Positions 1 to 7,214 of a stretch of DNA of 64,000 bases are shown here, in pieces. The DNA is taken from NCBI GenBank assembly GCA_038396585.1, contig CP121691.1:3348001-3412000 (forward strand). The letters are read 5' to 3'. This DNA comes from Vallitaleaceae bacterium 9-2. Its GTDB lineage: Bacteria > Bacillota > Clostridia > Lachnospirales > Vallitaleaceae. Every line of letters starts with the position of its first letter. Position 1 is the stretch's first letter. Made by a program: the position numbers and the translations under genes. The notes under the pieces are model-generated. The model was not told the origin of the DNA. It was given only the letters and a program-made list of their open reading frames with translations, and ran no database searches.

Positions 1-768
1 GTCTTGGCTATGACCAATTCGTCTAGGTAGCTTAACCACATGGGAGTTCCCATCAATCTCAACATTCCCCGTTGCATAGACATGTCCCGCTTGAAAATCA
101 ATGTTGATTCGCCCTAGGTTTGCAATCTGACCAATGGATAAAAAGCAACTTGGCCAAAACTTCGTTTTGAAGTCATTACTTGAGCCTCGATTTACTCGTC
201 TAACGGCAAGGCCTACCTTTTCCTTTGGACATGTAATCTCAGACATATCATCTGCATACGCCAGTTCATAAAAAACATCCAGCTGATTATATGCATCCAA
301 AAATGGTTGAGTTAATTCTTGGTCAATCCCCATCTTCTTATAGCGTTGATAGAACGTATAATTTGAAACACCGACAACTCTTACACCCAGTTTTTTTGCA
401 ACATGGATACCCAAAATACTAATATCTGTAATCACTTCCACGACATTCATGGACTCAAGGCGCTTAACTTCTTCATCCACCGTTTGATTAAAGGTCTGCA
501 AAAAGTCATCAATAGCCAAAATCGTCTTAGCTTGATCAAATTCAAACGTATAGGGCTTTATCTCTGTTCCAACTTCAGTTGTAACAACATCGTATGTGAC
601 ACGCCCAGAATAATTCGATAAAAAAACTTTGGAGTATTCAATCTGATCTTTTCCGCAAGCAAGATAAATCGAATAATCCGAAGCTTCTAAAATGTGTTCA
701 ATAATTGCCAATGATCGTGTAATGTGCCCAAACCCTGTATTAGATACATAATATGCTAATGTCTTCAT
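1..768 (-). CDS. GT-B type glycosyltransferase-like protein, N-terminal part (runs off left edge)
   Basis: The frame is open from an ATG at 768 to the window edge, giving 256 codons without a stop. A GGAGGAAGAGGA ribosome binding site abuts the start. The protein opens MKTLAYYVSNTGFGHITRSL; the GFGHITRS glycine/histidine loop near residues 12-19 is typical of the N-terminal Rossmann domain of GT-B sugar transferases, including MurG-like enzymes and the N-terminal half of plant-type arabinokinases. No signal peptide is visible, so it is probably cytoplasmic. The donor and acceptor cannot be inferred because the C-terminal nucleotide-sugar domain is outside the window. It is transcribed away from trxA, which has its own terminator upstream of this gene, so it is probably a separate unit. 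The fold assignment is fairly sure; the specific function is not. Confidence 0.7.
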   Translation of the reverse strand, partial: MKTLAYYVSNTGFGHITRSLAIIEHILEASDYSIYLACGKDQIEYSKVFLSNYSGRVTYDVVTTEVGTEIKPYTFEFDQAKTILAIDDFLQTFNQTVDEEVKRLESMNVVEVITDISILGIHVAKKLGVRVVGVSNYTFYQRYKKMGIDQELTQPFLDAYNQLDVFYELAYADDMSEITCPKEKVGLAVRRVNRGSSNDFKTKFWPSCFLSIGQIANLGRINIDFQAGHVYATGNVEIDGNSHVVKLPRRIGHSQD

Positions 769-806
769 TCCTCTTCCTCCTTATACGTCTGTGTTCTTTG
801 TTCTTT

Positions 807-835
807 ATTATATCATACCGCCTCTTAGTGTTCTA
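807..835 (-). promoter_or_regulatory. Possible sigma-A promoter of the glycosyltransferase gene
   Basis: A perfect TATAAT -10 lies at 807-812 on the minus strand, with a weak TAGAAC -35 at 830-835 and a 17-bp spacer, about 40 bp before the ATG at 768. The -35 is poor. Confidence 0.45.
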
Positions 836-839
836 GTAC

Positions 840-889
840 AAAAAAAGGGCTATTACATTAGCCATAATCCTTGACTAATGCAACAACCC
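840..889 (-). terminator. Rho-independent terminator after trxA
   Basis: On the minus strand a 15-bp stem (847-861 with 875-889, fully paired if G-U pairs are allowed) is followed by seven T residues at 840-846. It lies 24 bp after the trxA stop. Confidence 0.9.
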
Positions 890-912
890 GTCTGATGTCA
901 CACCACTCTATT

Positions 913-1230
913 TTATAAATGTGCGTTTAATTTTGACTCTAATGTCGCTTTTGGAACTGCTCCAACGATTGTATCTACTACTTCACCATTTTTAAAGATT
1001 AATAGTGTAGGGATACTCATTACGCGATATGTTTGTGCTGTTGTGCCATTTGCATCAACATCTAATTTAGCCACTTTTGCTTTACCTTCAAATTCAGTTG
1101 CCATTTGTTCAACGGATGGAGCAATCATTTTACATGGTCCACACCAGTCTGCATAAAAGTCAACCAATACCGGTACGTCAGATTTTAATACTTCATTTTC
1201 AAATGTTGCATCTGTTAATTGTAATGCCAT
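913..1230 (-). CDS. trxA: Thioredoxin
   Basis: This is a 105-residue thioredoxin, the normal length for the family, which reduces protein disulfides in the cytoplasm using thioredoxin reductase. The active site WCGPC spans residues 29-33, preceded by the usual VLVDFYAD strand; the cis-proline loop (MSIPTLLIF) and the FKNGE turn are also present. The start was placed at the ATG at 1230 rather than the in-frame one at 1254, because TAAGGAGG sits correctly before MALQLTD and the family begins there. It is monocistronic, with a consensus promoter upstream and a strong terminator downstream. Thioredoxin reductase is not in this window. Confidence 0.97.
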   Translation of the reverse strand: MALQLTDATFENEVLKSDVPVLVDFYADWCGPCKMIAPSVEQMATEFEGKAKVAKLDVDANGTTAQTYRVMSIPTLLIFKNGEVVDTIVGAVPKATLESKLNAHL

Positions 1231-1287
1231 TATAATTTCCTCCTTAAAAATCATTGTTCATGATTTGCTATTTTCACGATTGATATC

Positions 1288-1316
1288 ATTATATTACGTT
1301 TTTACAATATAGTCAA
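1288..1316 (-). promoter_or_regulatory. Sigma-A promoter of trxA
   Basis: TTGACT (-35, 1311-1316) and TATAAT (-10, 1288-1293) on the minus strand with exactly 17 bp between them, about 60 bp before the trxA start. Confidence 0.85.
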
Positions 1317-1330
1317 CCCCTTTTTAAGGA

Positions 1331-1359
1331 TTGCTTTCAATTTTTACATCTGATAGAAT
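1331..1359 (+). promoter_or_regulatory. Sigma-A promoter of the CPBP protease gene
   Basis: TTGCTT at 1331-1336 and TAGAAT at 1354-1359 with a 17-bp spacer, 31 bp before the ATG at 1391. Confidence 0.65.
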
Positions 1360-1390
1360 AGAATAAAAAACTTAAAAACGGAGGCACATT

Positions 1391-2368
1391 ATGTATTCAA
1401 CCATTCGCGGAAACCGCTTCTCTCTTTTTTTTCTTATATTTTATTTATCCGGCAGCTTTCTTGTGATGAGCTTATTGGCTATTGTCTATCCACCCATTAA
1501 AGACAACATCCTCTTAAGTATTGCAGCTACACAGCTTATTCTCGTATTTTTACCTACGATTCTTTATTTGCTTTTTGTCAAGCTTCCTATCACAAAAACT
1601 CTACGATTATACCCGACTAAACCTATCAATCTACTCTTTTCGTTTTTGATTGGTTTTTTAAGCATACCTACCGTTATGCTCATTAATTTACTCAGCCAAT
1701 TTATTGTTAGCCCCGTAATTAATGAGACGCTTAAGTCCCTACCTTCTGAACCCTTTGGATATTCACTACTGGTTATTGCTGTATTCCCTGCAATTTTTGA
1801 AGAAATGGCAACCCGTGGAATATTCTTAAGCCATTATCGTCATACACGCATATTGACAGCTTCATTAATGAGCGGCTTGTTCTTTGGCATCATTCACATG
1901 AATTTGAATCAATTTTTATATGCATTCTTTTTGGGAACACTCTTTTCGATTATTCTGCATATAACCGGTTCAATCATCTGTCCAATGATTATGCATTTTG
2001 TAGTGAACGGCGTTAATCTGGGTCTTTCCTATATTGCCGCTCACCCTATAATCCAAGAACTTTCCGATGCCAGTCAAGTCAATCTTGATGCTATCGAACA
2101 AACAGAAGCTCTCTTAATGGCACTTCCGGGTGTTATTATTATGGTCCTTGTCACACTTCCTTTGCTTTTACTGCTTATATATGCGCTTATACATATTAAT
2201 AACAAAATGGCACTTCTAAAAGAAAATGCCATTTCTTCTGATTTTTTCCCTCATGAAAAAATATTTCAAACTGTGGAAAAACAACCAATATTTACCCTTC
2301 CATTTGCTGCTACTCTTTTTATCTTTATCAGCTTTTCAATTTATCTAGAAGTATCACGTTATTTATAA
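1391..2368 (+). CDS. CPBP family intramembrane glutamic/metalloprotease (CAAX-protease-like)
   Basis: A polytopic membrane protein of 325 residues with about eight hydrophobic segments. The signature motifs of the CPBP (Abi/CAAX protease) family are present in order: EEMATRG (EExxxR) in mid-protein, then GIIHMNLNQF with its conserved histidine, then HFVVNG. Members cleave prenylated or other substrates in the membrane, and some give bacteriocin immunity; the substrate here is unknown. A GGAGG box 7 bp upstream supports the ATG. The gene overlaps the 3' end of the convergent trmB by 10 bp, so no separate terminator fits between them. It is otherwise alone on the plus strand in this area. Confidence 0.88.
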   Translation: MYSTIRGNRFSLFFLIFYLSGSFLVMSLLAIVYPPIKDNILLSIAATQLILVFLPTILYLLFVKLPITKTLRLYPTKPINLLFSFLIGFLSIPTVMLINLLSQFIVSPVINETLKSLPSEPFGYSLLVIAVFPAIFEEMATRGIFLSHYRHTRILTASLMSGLFFGIIHMNLNQFLYAFFLGTLFSIILHITGSIICPMIMHFVVNGVNLGLSYIAAHPIIQELSDASQVNLDAIEQTEALLMALPGVIIMVLVTLPLLLLLIYALIHINNKMALLKENAISSDFFPHEKIFQTVEKQPIFTLPFAATLFIFISFSIYLEVSRYL

Positions 2369-3000
2369 ATGAGCTTCATATAATTAATCTTTTTGTTTTG
2401 TTTTAAAAATCGTGTTTCATATTCTGTCATAATATTATCCGGCTTGTAGTCTGACCGATGTAAATCTCGTGTCATTTCTACAAGTTGGAACTGTGAATGT
2501 CTAATTTCCTCTAGAGAAAACTCGAACAATGCATTGTTATCTGTTTTAAATTCAAGACTACCTTCTTTATCTAAAAACATTGCATATTTTTCCAAGTATT
2601 TGTGATACGTTAACCTACGCTTAGCCCATCGATCTTTTGGCCATGGATCCGAAAAATTCAAATAGATTTTTTGGATTTCATCTTTTCCAAAGACTTCATG
2701 AATATCGATGGCATCAAATCTTAAAAAGACAAGGTTTGGAAGCTCTTCTCGCATATCTATTTTTTCAGTTGCCCGGTATAAAACTGCTGAAAACTTTTCA
2801 ATACCGATAAAGTTTTTTTCAGGATAACGAAGGGCATTTTCAATAATAAAATCTCCTTTACCCATACCAATTTCTATTTCAATCGGATGTGTATTGCCAA
2901 AAAGTGTATTCCATCTTCCTCTGTAGGTTTTAGGATCATTGACAACACATCGATGCTCCTCTACTGCTTCAATCGATCCTTCTATGTTTCTTAATCGCAT
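2359..3000 (-). CDS. trmB: tRNA (guanine-N7-)-methyltransferase
   Basis: TrmB uses S-adenosylmethionine to methylate G46 in the variable loop of many tRNAs. The family landmarks are the MRLRNI start, the IEIGMGKGDF SAM-binding loop, the NFIGIEKFS segment and the NFSDPWPKDRWAKRRL motif. The length is 213 residues, normal for TrmB. The start is placed at the ATG at 3000 (AAGGAG upstream) and not at 3024, because the longer version would run into the preceding gene. It is the last gene of the alpha-ribazole operon, 4 bp after cblS, though its function is unrelated to cobalamin. Confidence 0.95.
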   Translation of the reverse strand: MRLRNIEGSIEAVEEHRCVVNDPKTYRGRWNTLFGNTHPIEIEIGMGKGDFIIENALRYPEKNFIGIEKFSAVLYRATEKIDMREELPNLVFLRFDAIDIHEVFGKDEIQKIYLNFSDPWPKDRWAKRRLTYHKYLEKYAMFLDKEGSLEFKTDNNALFEFSLEEIRHSQFQLVEMTRDLHRSDYKPDNIMTEYETRFLKQNKKINYMKLIYK

Positions 3001-3004
3001 AACT

Positions 3005-3760
3005 CTACTCCTTGAAACGGCCAATATATGTAACCGGTATTCTTTGTTTTATTTTTTCTAAGTGTTCACATTCTGTCGCGTCCACTGTTATCAACAGACA
3101 GGTTGCCGGACCAGCCGACTTATTCACATCAATTTCCTTGTTATCCATAGTAATCGTATGTCCATATCGTTTTTCTAACACTTGAATCTCATGAACAATC
3201 CCTTTAGATCCTATGGGCAACAATTGTTCTATAAAGGGCTGGCGTATTAATTGCTGCATAATCTCTAGCGTTAATACCTCTCCCATTTTTCCAAGGATTT
3301 CCTCTTCAAAAAGTTCTTGGCCTACTTTAGGTTTACCCACTAAATAGACTTTTTTGTTCGCTGAATTAAGAGGTCTATCAACCCGTTCTTTGGCAACTTT
3401 ACCAATCACGGTTACGCCAATACCTGTCATCTTCGTTTCTATATTATCCTCTGTAGATCCTGTGATTTGTTCCGCCAAGCACCCTGCTTCGCTGACTGCT
3501 TTTTTTATTCCATGAATGATGCGTTCTCCCGTAGGAACCATTTCCACTGAAAGTGTATCAATCAGACTAATGACTTCTCCTCGAACTGCCATACATTCAA
3601 TTAAAGGAACAAACGCCGCATAATAACCTGCGATCTCAGGGTCAACCTGTAATTGATCCCCTTCTTTGTTTCCAATGCCTCCTGAACTATCACAAGCAAT
3701 AACCAAATATTCTGAACCAAACAAAATCAATTGAAGATCACCATATCGTATTACTTGCAT
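3005..3760 (-). CDS. cblS: Alpha-ribazole kinase-like protein (PurM/ThiL fold)
   Basis: A 251-residue protein resembling AIR-synthase (PurM/ThiL) ATP-binding proteins: an ACDSSGGIGNKEGD loop near the N terminus, a TGIGVTVIGKV strand and a final SAGPATCLLITVD region. It sits between an ECF-type S component and TrmB, in an operon with cobC and cobS. That is the context of the CblT-CblS salvage route described in Listeria and Geobacillus, where CblS phosphorylates imported alpha-ribazole to alpha-ribazole phosphate for CobS. The start at 3760 shares one base with the cblT stop (TAATG); a GTG at 3775 is less likely. The symbol rests on fold and context, not on a search. Confidence 0.75.
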   Translation of the reverse strand: MQVIRYGDLQLILFGSEYLVIACDSSGGIGNKEGDQLQVDPEIAGYYAAFVPLIECMAVRGEVISLIDTLSVEMVPTGERIIHGIKKAVSEAGCLAEQITGSTEDNIETKMTGIGVTVIGKVAKERVDRPLNSANKKVYLVGKPKVGQELFEEEILGKMGEVLTLEIMQQLIRQPFIEQLLPIGSKGIVHEIQVLEKRYGHTITMDNKEIDVNKSAGPATCLLITVDATECEHLEKIKQRIPVTYIGRFKE

Positions 3761-4290
3761 TATTTTCGCTCCCACAATCTGGTTTTTTCCAGTATTTTAA
3801 AAACGATCACCGCCAAAACGATGTTGAGTAACGCAGTCAATGTCAACGGAATAATCATAGGCAAGAACACCCCTAGGAAAGGAATTCCAACGAAGGTTTG
3901 CATATATAAAGCGGCGATAGCTAAAGAAACCGGTCCATTAAGGATTACCGCAACAAGTATCGCTGCTAAGCTATTAATATGGAAATTAAAATGATGATCC
4001 AAACGCGTATAGACTTGTCCAAAAGCCCAACAGCTTACAAACATCATCGCCGCTACAAGTATATGTACAGGCAATGTCAATGCAAACCCCGTTAAATAAG
4101 AAGATAACAGATGACCAACAACTCCTATGATTCCACCATAGAATGGTCCAAGTACAAGCGCTCCCAAAAACGCCGCTAGTGAATCAAATGCAATAGAACC
4201 TTGGATTTTCACCATGGATCCAATGGCTGACAATGCAATAAGCATTCCCATCATAACAATTTTTTGAATGTTGACATTTTCCTTTTTCAT
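3760..4290 (-). CDS. cblT: ECF transporter S component, probable alpha-ribazole transporter
   Basis: A small membrane protein of 176 residues with about five or six hydrophobic segments and the S-component look: MMGMLIALSAIGSM, GALVLGPFYGGIIGVVGH and GFALTLPVHILVAA. Such subunits bind a vitamin precursor and work with a shared ECF energising module, which is not in this window. Its place directly between cobC and a CblS-like kinase points to alpha-ribazole uptake. The ATG at 4290 was chosen because AGGTGAGG precedes it and it lies 1 bp after the cobC stop; an upstream ATG at 4311 would overlap cobC. Another cobalamin precursor is possible. Confidence 0.75.
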   Translation of the reverse strand: MKKENVNIQKIVMMGMLIALSAIGSMVKIQGSIAFDSLAAFLGALVLGPFYGGIIGVVGHLLSSYLTGFALTLPVHILVAAMMFVSCWAFGQVYTRLDHHFNFHINSLAAILVAVILNGPVSLAIAALYMQTFVGIPFLGVFLPMIIPLTLTALLNIVLAVIVFKILEKTRLWERK

Positions 4291-4291
4291 T

Positions 4292-4921
4292 CTAATCCTC
4301 ACCTTCGTCATGTCTTACCTGCAGTATTTGTTGAATAACAAAACCCATTGTCTTTTTTTCCAACTCTACTATTGTACCATTGTTTATCTGGAATTTCCAC
4401 GACCCGCCCGGATTAAGCTCTAGAATCTTTTCCAGCATTTCACGAATCACTGCTCCATGCGTAACAATAATACATGTATCTACTGTATCTGTCGCTTCTA
4501 TCGTTTGAACCATCTTAACAAATGCATGAACCCGCTGTTGAAAATCACTATAGGATTCTCCTCCAGGGATGCATGTCAATTCAAACCTTTCTAGGAAGTC
4601 TTCATAAACCGAGGGATACTTTTTTTCTGCTTCTTGATGAGTCAAGCCTTCAAAAATCCCAAAATTCATCTCCCCTAGTCGTTCTTCGATTTGAAGGGAC
4701 ACGTCTAAACTTCCTGCAATTGGTTCTGCCAAACCTAGGGCACGATTTGCAGGACTGGAAAATACTTGTATCCGATCGGGTATTGTCGTTGTTGTTACAT
4801 ACTTTAGTACATGTTCTATTTGTAAAAGCCCTGGTTGTGTATATGGATAATCATTTTTTCCATATATGATTTTTTGTTGATTTGCCGTTGTTTGTGGGTG
4901 TCGAATAATAATAATTTTCAT
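4292..4921 (-). CDS. cobC: Histidine phosphatase, probable alpha-ribazole-5'-phosphate phosphatase
   Basis: A 209-residue member of the histidine phosphatase (phosphoglycerate-mutase-like) superfamily. The N-terminal catalytic histidine is in IIIIRHPQTTA; family members usually read RHG, so the proline after the histidine is slightly unusual. The second half of the site is seen in RLGEMNFGIFEGLTHQEA and VTHGAVIREML. In cobalamin assembly CobC removes the phosphate from alpha-ribazole 5'-phosphate or adenosylcobalamin 5'-phosphate. Location between cobS and cblT supports that role. The start is the ATG at 4921, with AGGTGA upstream, rather than a GTG at 4930. Confidence 0.85.
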   Translation of the reverse strand: MKIIIIRHPQTTANQQKIIYGKNDYPYTQPGLLQIEHVLKYVTTTTIPDRIQVFSSPANRALGLAEPIAGSLDVSLQIEERLGEMNFGIFEGLTHQEAEKKYPSVYEDFLERFELTCIPGGESYSDFQQRVHAFVKMVQTIEATDTVDTCIIVTHGAVIREMLEKILELNPGGSWKFQINNGTIVELEKKTMGFVIQQILQVRHDEGED

Positions 4922-4930
4922 TATGTTCAC

Positions 4931-5680
4931 CTATATCCTTATCAATATACTCGTTACGATAACAAAGATAACTTGACTTATCTCTACTAAAGCCCCAAGA
5001 ACATCCCCTGTAATCCCATCAAGTATCCTATGTATACGCCATGTGATAAAAAGCATCAGCATTAGAGTCATGCCCACGCTTAACCCAATCATAGGCGCAA
5101 ACCATACGCATATACCCACAAGAAAAATAGCAACCACTATGGCATCCTTCGGTTTTACTCGGTCCACTACGGCTTTTCCTAACCCGTCGTCTTTGGCATA
5201 GCGACTAAACCCTGCACTAATCAAAGCAATGCTTCGTCCAACCAATGGCATACAAAACAAGATTAGCGCAAATTCTTCCAATTGGGCAACCTCTAAAAGA
5301 CCGACATACATACCCAGAAAATATAAAATCATACCTACAACGCCAAAAGCACCTATATGGCTATCACTCATAATCTCCAGCATACGTTTTTGATCTCTTG
5401 CACTAAAAATGCCGTCAAACAAATCTCCGATTCCATCAATATGAATCCCTCCAACAATACACACATATAAGATTATGCTTATGAAGGGGAATATCCTCTC
5501 CGGAACATAGGGCTGTATGAGTATAAGCGGTAACAATAGCCCACCAATAAGTGCGCCTATTACCGGAAAATAAAATATACCTCGTGCATAATCTTCTTTA
5601 TTAAATTCAAACGACATTGGAAATGGGATACGTGTTAGAAATGTTAGCATTAAAATTAGGGAACGGTAATTCTTTTTCAT
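4931..5680 (-). CDS. cobS: Adenosylcobinamide-GDP ribazoletransferase (cobalamin synthase)
   Basis: CobS is the membrane enzyme that joins adenosylcobinamide-GDP to alpha-ribazole (phosphate), the last assembly step of the lower cobalamin ligand. The 249-residue sequence is largely hydrophobic and carries the family blocks LTFLTRIPFP near the start, the acidic metal motif GGIHIDGIGDLFDGIFSARD, and MSDSHIGAFGVVG. It is the first gene of the operon, directly behind a consensus promoter. Genes for corrin-ring synthesis are not present here, so this cluster looks like salvage or lower-ligand assembly. Confidence 0.95.
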   Translation of the reverse strand: MKKNYRSLILMLTFLTRIPFPMSFEFNKEDYARGIFYFPVIGALIGGLLLPLILIQPYVPERIFPFISIILYVCIVGGIHIDGIGDLFDGIFSARDQKRMLEIMSDSHIGAFGVVGMILYFLGMYVGLLEVAQLEEFALILFCMPLVGRSIALISAGFSRYAKDDGLGKAVVDRVKPKDAIVVAIFLVGICVWFAPMIGLSVGMTLMLMLFITWRIHRILDGITGDVLGALVEISQVIFVIVTSILIRI

Positions 5681-5737
5681 GTTAGCCTCTTTTCCATTTT
5701 CTTTTTCATCCTCTAAGAATCTCCTACTATAGGAATG

Positions 5738-5766
5738 ATTCTATGACGCTTCGATAGGAAAGTCAA
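5738..5766 (-). promoter_or_regulatory. Sigma-A promoter of the cobS operon
   Basis: TTGACT at 5761-5766 and TAGAAT at 5738-5743 with a 17-bp spacer. The leader to the ATG is only about 50 nt, too short for a cobalamin riboswitch. Confidence 0.85.
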
Positions 5767-5775
5767 GAAAAAGGC

Positions 5776-5810
5776 AAAAAAATTTCCTACCAAACCGAGT
5801 GTCTGGTAGG
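5776..5810 (-). terminator. Terminator between the chromate transporter genes and cobS
   Basis: Minus-strand stem CCTACCA/TGGTAGG (5804-5810 with 5786-5792) with an 11-nt loop and a T-run at 5776-5782. It ends transcription from 6008 just before the cobS promoter. Confidence 0.8.
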
Positions 5811-6007
5811 ACTAAGCTAATATCTATATAATAAAAGGGGGGATAGTTATTACAGTTATTATATTAGCAAACAAATATGTCTAAAATATGAATAATGTAT
5901 AACAAATGTATTTATTTTATATGAAAACCATGTTATATTCTATTTCTTCATTGTATTTCATTAATTATTCCTTTTATTCTAGTATTTGTTTTATATTTTC
6001 GCTATAT
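5811..6007. other. AT-rich intergenic stretch, no gene seen
   Basis: About 200 bp of very AT-rich sequence between the terminator at 5776-5810 and the 3' end of the chromate transporter genes. I see no open frame with a ribosome binding site and no clear structure. Confidence 0.5.
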
Positions 6008-6529
6008 TCAGAATATATTTACAATGATTCCGCTACATCCTGCTAATACAATTAATAAAATCGGATGAATCTTTACAAATTTAATAACAACAAGCAAAAC
6101 ACCTAATACGATTAATGTACGCACTTCAAAAATTACCTCTTTGGCAATCAATATTCCTGCCGAAAAAATCAGGCCTGTCACAACAGGACGTATTCCAAAA
6201 AAGATTTTTTTCATTAATGGATGGCGGCTATACTTAAAGAAGAATGCCGATACAAAGAGAATAATTAACAAAGAAGGTAATAATACACCCAAGCTAGCCA
6301 CAATCGCCCCTACTGGACCTGCCGTTTGAAAACCGATAAACGTTGCAGCATTAATTGCAATGGAGCCAGGCGTCATCTCTGCTATACCAATAATCTGTAA
6401 AAATTGCGCCTCATTCATCCATCCATGATTAGCAATTTCTTCCGAAATCAGAGGGATCATAGCATATCCACCACCAAAGCTAAACAGTCCAATCTTAAAA
6501 AAAGCAACAAATAAGTCTAAAAAAATCAT
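6008..6529 (-). CDS. Chromate transporter family (CHR) half protein, second subunit
   Basis: A 173-residue membrane protein of the short-chain CHR type, in which two half-size proteins replace the single long ChrA. The signature FKIGLFSFGGGYAMIPLI is at residues 11-28, followed by EMTPGSIAINAATFIG and several hydrophobic helices. The family exports chromate and perhaps other oxyanions; in anaerobes the true substrate is often unknown. The start overlaps the stop of the partner gene by 4 bp (ATGA), so the two are translationally coupled. Confidence 0.88.
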   Translation of the reverse strand: MIFLDLFVAFFKIGLFSFGGGYAMIPLISEEIANHGWMNEAQFLQIIGIAEMTPGSIAINAATFIGFQTAGPVGAIVASLGVLLPSLLIILFVSAFFFKYSRHPLMKKIFFGIRPVVTGLIFSAGILIAKEVIFEVRTLIVLGVLLVVIKFVKIHPILLIVLAGCSGIIVNIF

Positions 6530-7074
6530 TCATGTTCTCCTTTCTCTAGATAGAACAATCCAGCTCCTATGATACCGCCTGCAACAATGAGAATAATCGG
6601 GCTGATATTTGTAAAGATAACAACAATAACCGTAACAACAAAAAGTATTCCCGTTATCCAATCCTTGACTGCAACTTTTCCCATACGTATTGCTGCGTGA
6701 AAGATAAGAAGAATAACTGCAGCATTAATACCTGTAAAAATCCAGGCAACAATTTTCATATCTGCAATCTCACGAAAAAATACTGCAATAAGCGAAATAA
6801 TAACAATTGAGGGTAGTGCTACTCCAGCGGTTGCAACAATTGCTCCAATTCTTCCCGCGACTTTATAGCCAACCAGTGTTGCTGTATTAATTGCAACGGC
6901 TCCAGGAATCGATTGGCTAATGGCAAACAGGTCAATGATATCTTCTCTGTGAATCCACTTTCTTGTGTCAACAATCTCTTTTTCAATTAATGGAATCATG
7001 GCAAATCCACCACCAAATGTGAATAGACCAATTTTAAAAAACGACATAAATAATTTTATAACTTTGTCAAACAT
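6526..7074 (-). CDS. Chromate transporter family (CHR) half protein, first subunit
   Basis: A 182-residue partner of the downstream CHR half protein, with the same signature FKIGLFTFGGGFAMIPLI at residues 12-29 and SIPGAVAINTATLVGYK. The two halves are clearly related to each other. It is the promoter-proximal gene and is transcribed divergently from a ROK-like regulator, with an operator-like palindrome between its -10 box and its start, so repression by that regulator is likely. The substrate is inferred from the family only. Confidence 0.88.
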   Translation of the reverse strand: MFDKVIKLFMSFFKIGLFTFGGGFAMIPLIEKEIVDTRKWIHREDIIDLFAISQSIPGAVAINTATLVGYKVAGRIGAIVATAGVALPSIVIISLIAVFFREIADMKIVAWIFTGINAAVILLIFHAAIRMGKVAVKDWITGILFVVTVIVVIFTNISPIILIVAGGIIGAGLFYLEKGEHE

Positions 7075-7089
7075 AGATTTCCTTTCTTT

Positions 7090-7104
7090 TGACCATTTTG
7101 GTCA
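7090..7104. promoter_or_regulatory. Operator-like palindrome, proximal to the CHR genes
   Basis: TGACCATTTTGGTCA is a dyad (TGACCA, 3-nt centre, TGGTCA) just downstream of the CHR -10 box, where a bound repressor would block transcription. A near copy lies at 7154-7168. Confidence 0.65.
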
Positions 7105-7119
7105 TAAGTTGATACAGCT

Positions 7120-7147
7120 ATTATATCACGCTCAATTCAAAAATCAA
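7120..7147 (-). promoter_or_regulatory. Promoter of the CHR transporter genes
   Basis: TATAAT at 7120-7125 and TTGATT at 7142-7147 on the minus strand, spacer 16 bp. Confidence 0.65.
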
Positions 7148-7153
7148 GACTTA

Positions 7154-7168
7154 TTGCCATTTTGGTCA
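7154..7168. promoter_or_regulatory. Second operator-like site, in the putative ROK regulator promoter
   Basis: TTGCCATTTTGGTCA shares 13 of 15 bases with the palindrome at 7090-7104. It covers a possible TTGCCA -35 (7154-7159), with TATCAT 17 bp further on for the regulator gene, which suggests autoregulation. Confidence 0.55.
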
Positions 7169-7214
7169 AAATAGTTTATCATAGAATTATTATAATAAAT
7201 TTAGGAGTGATTAT

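Noticed and set aside
403-621. Plus-strand open frame of 72 codons
   Set aside because: Antisense to the glycosyltransferase gene, no ribosome binding site, no protein-like composition.
5681-5760. Possible cobalamin riboswitch before cobS
   Set aside because: The leader after the promoter is about 50 nt and has no B12-box-like sequence; too short for this riboswitch.
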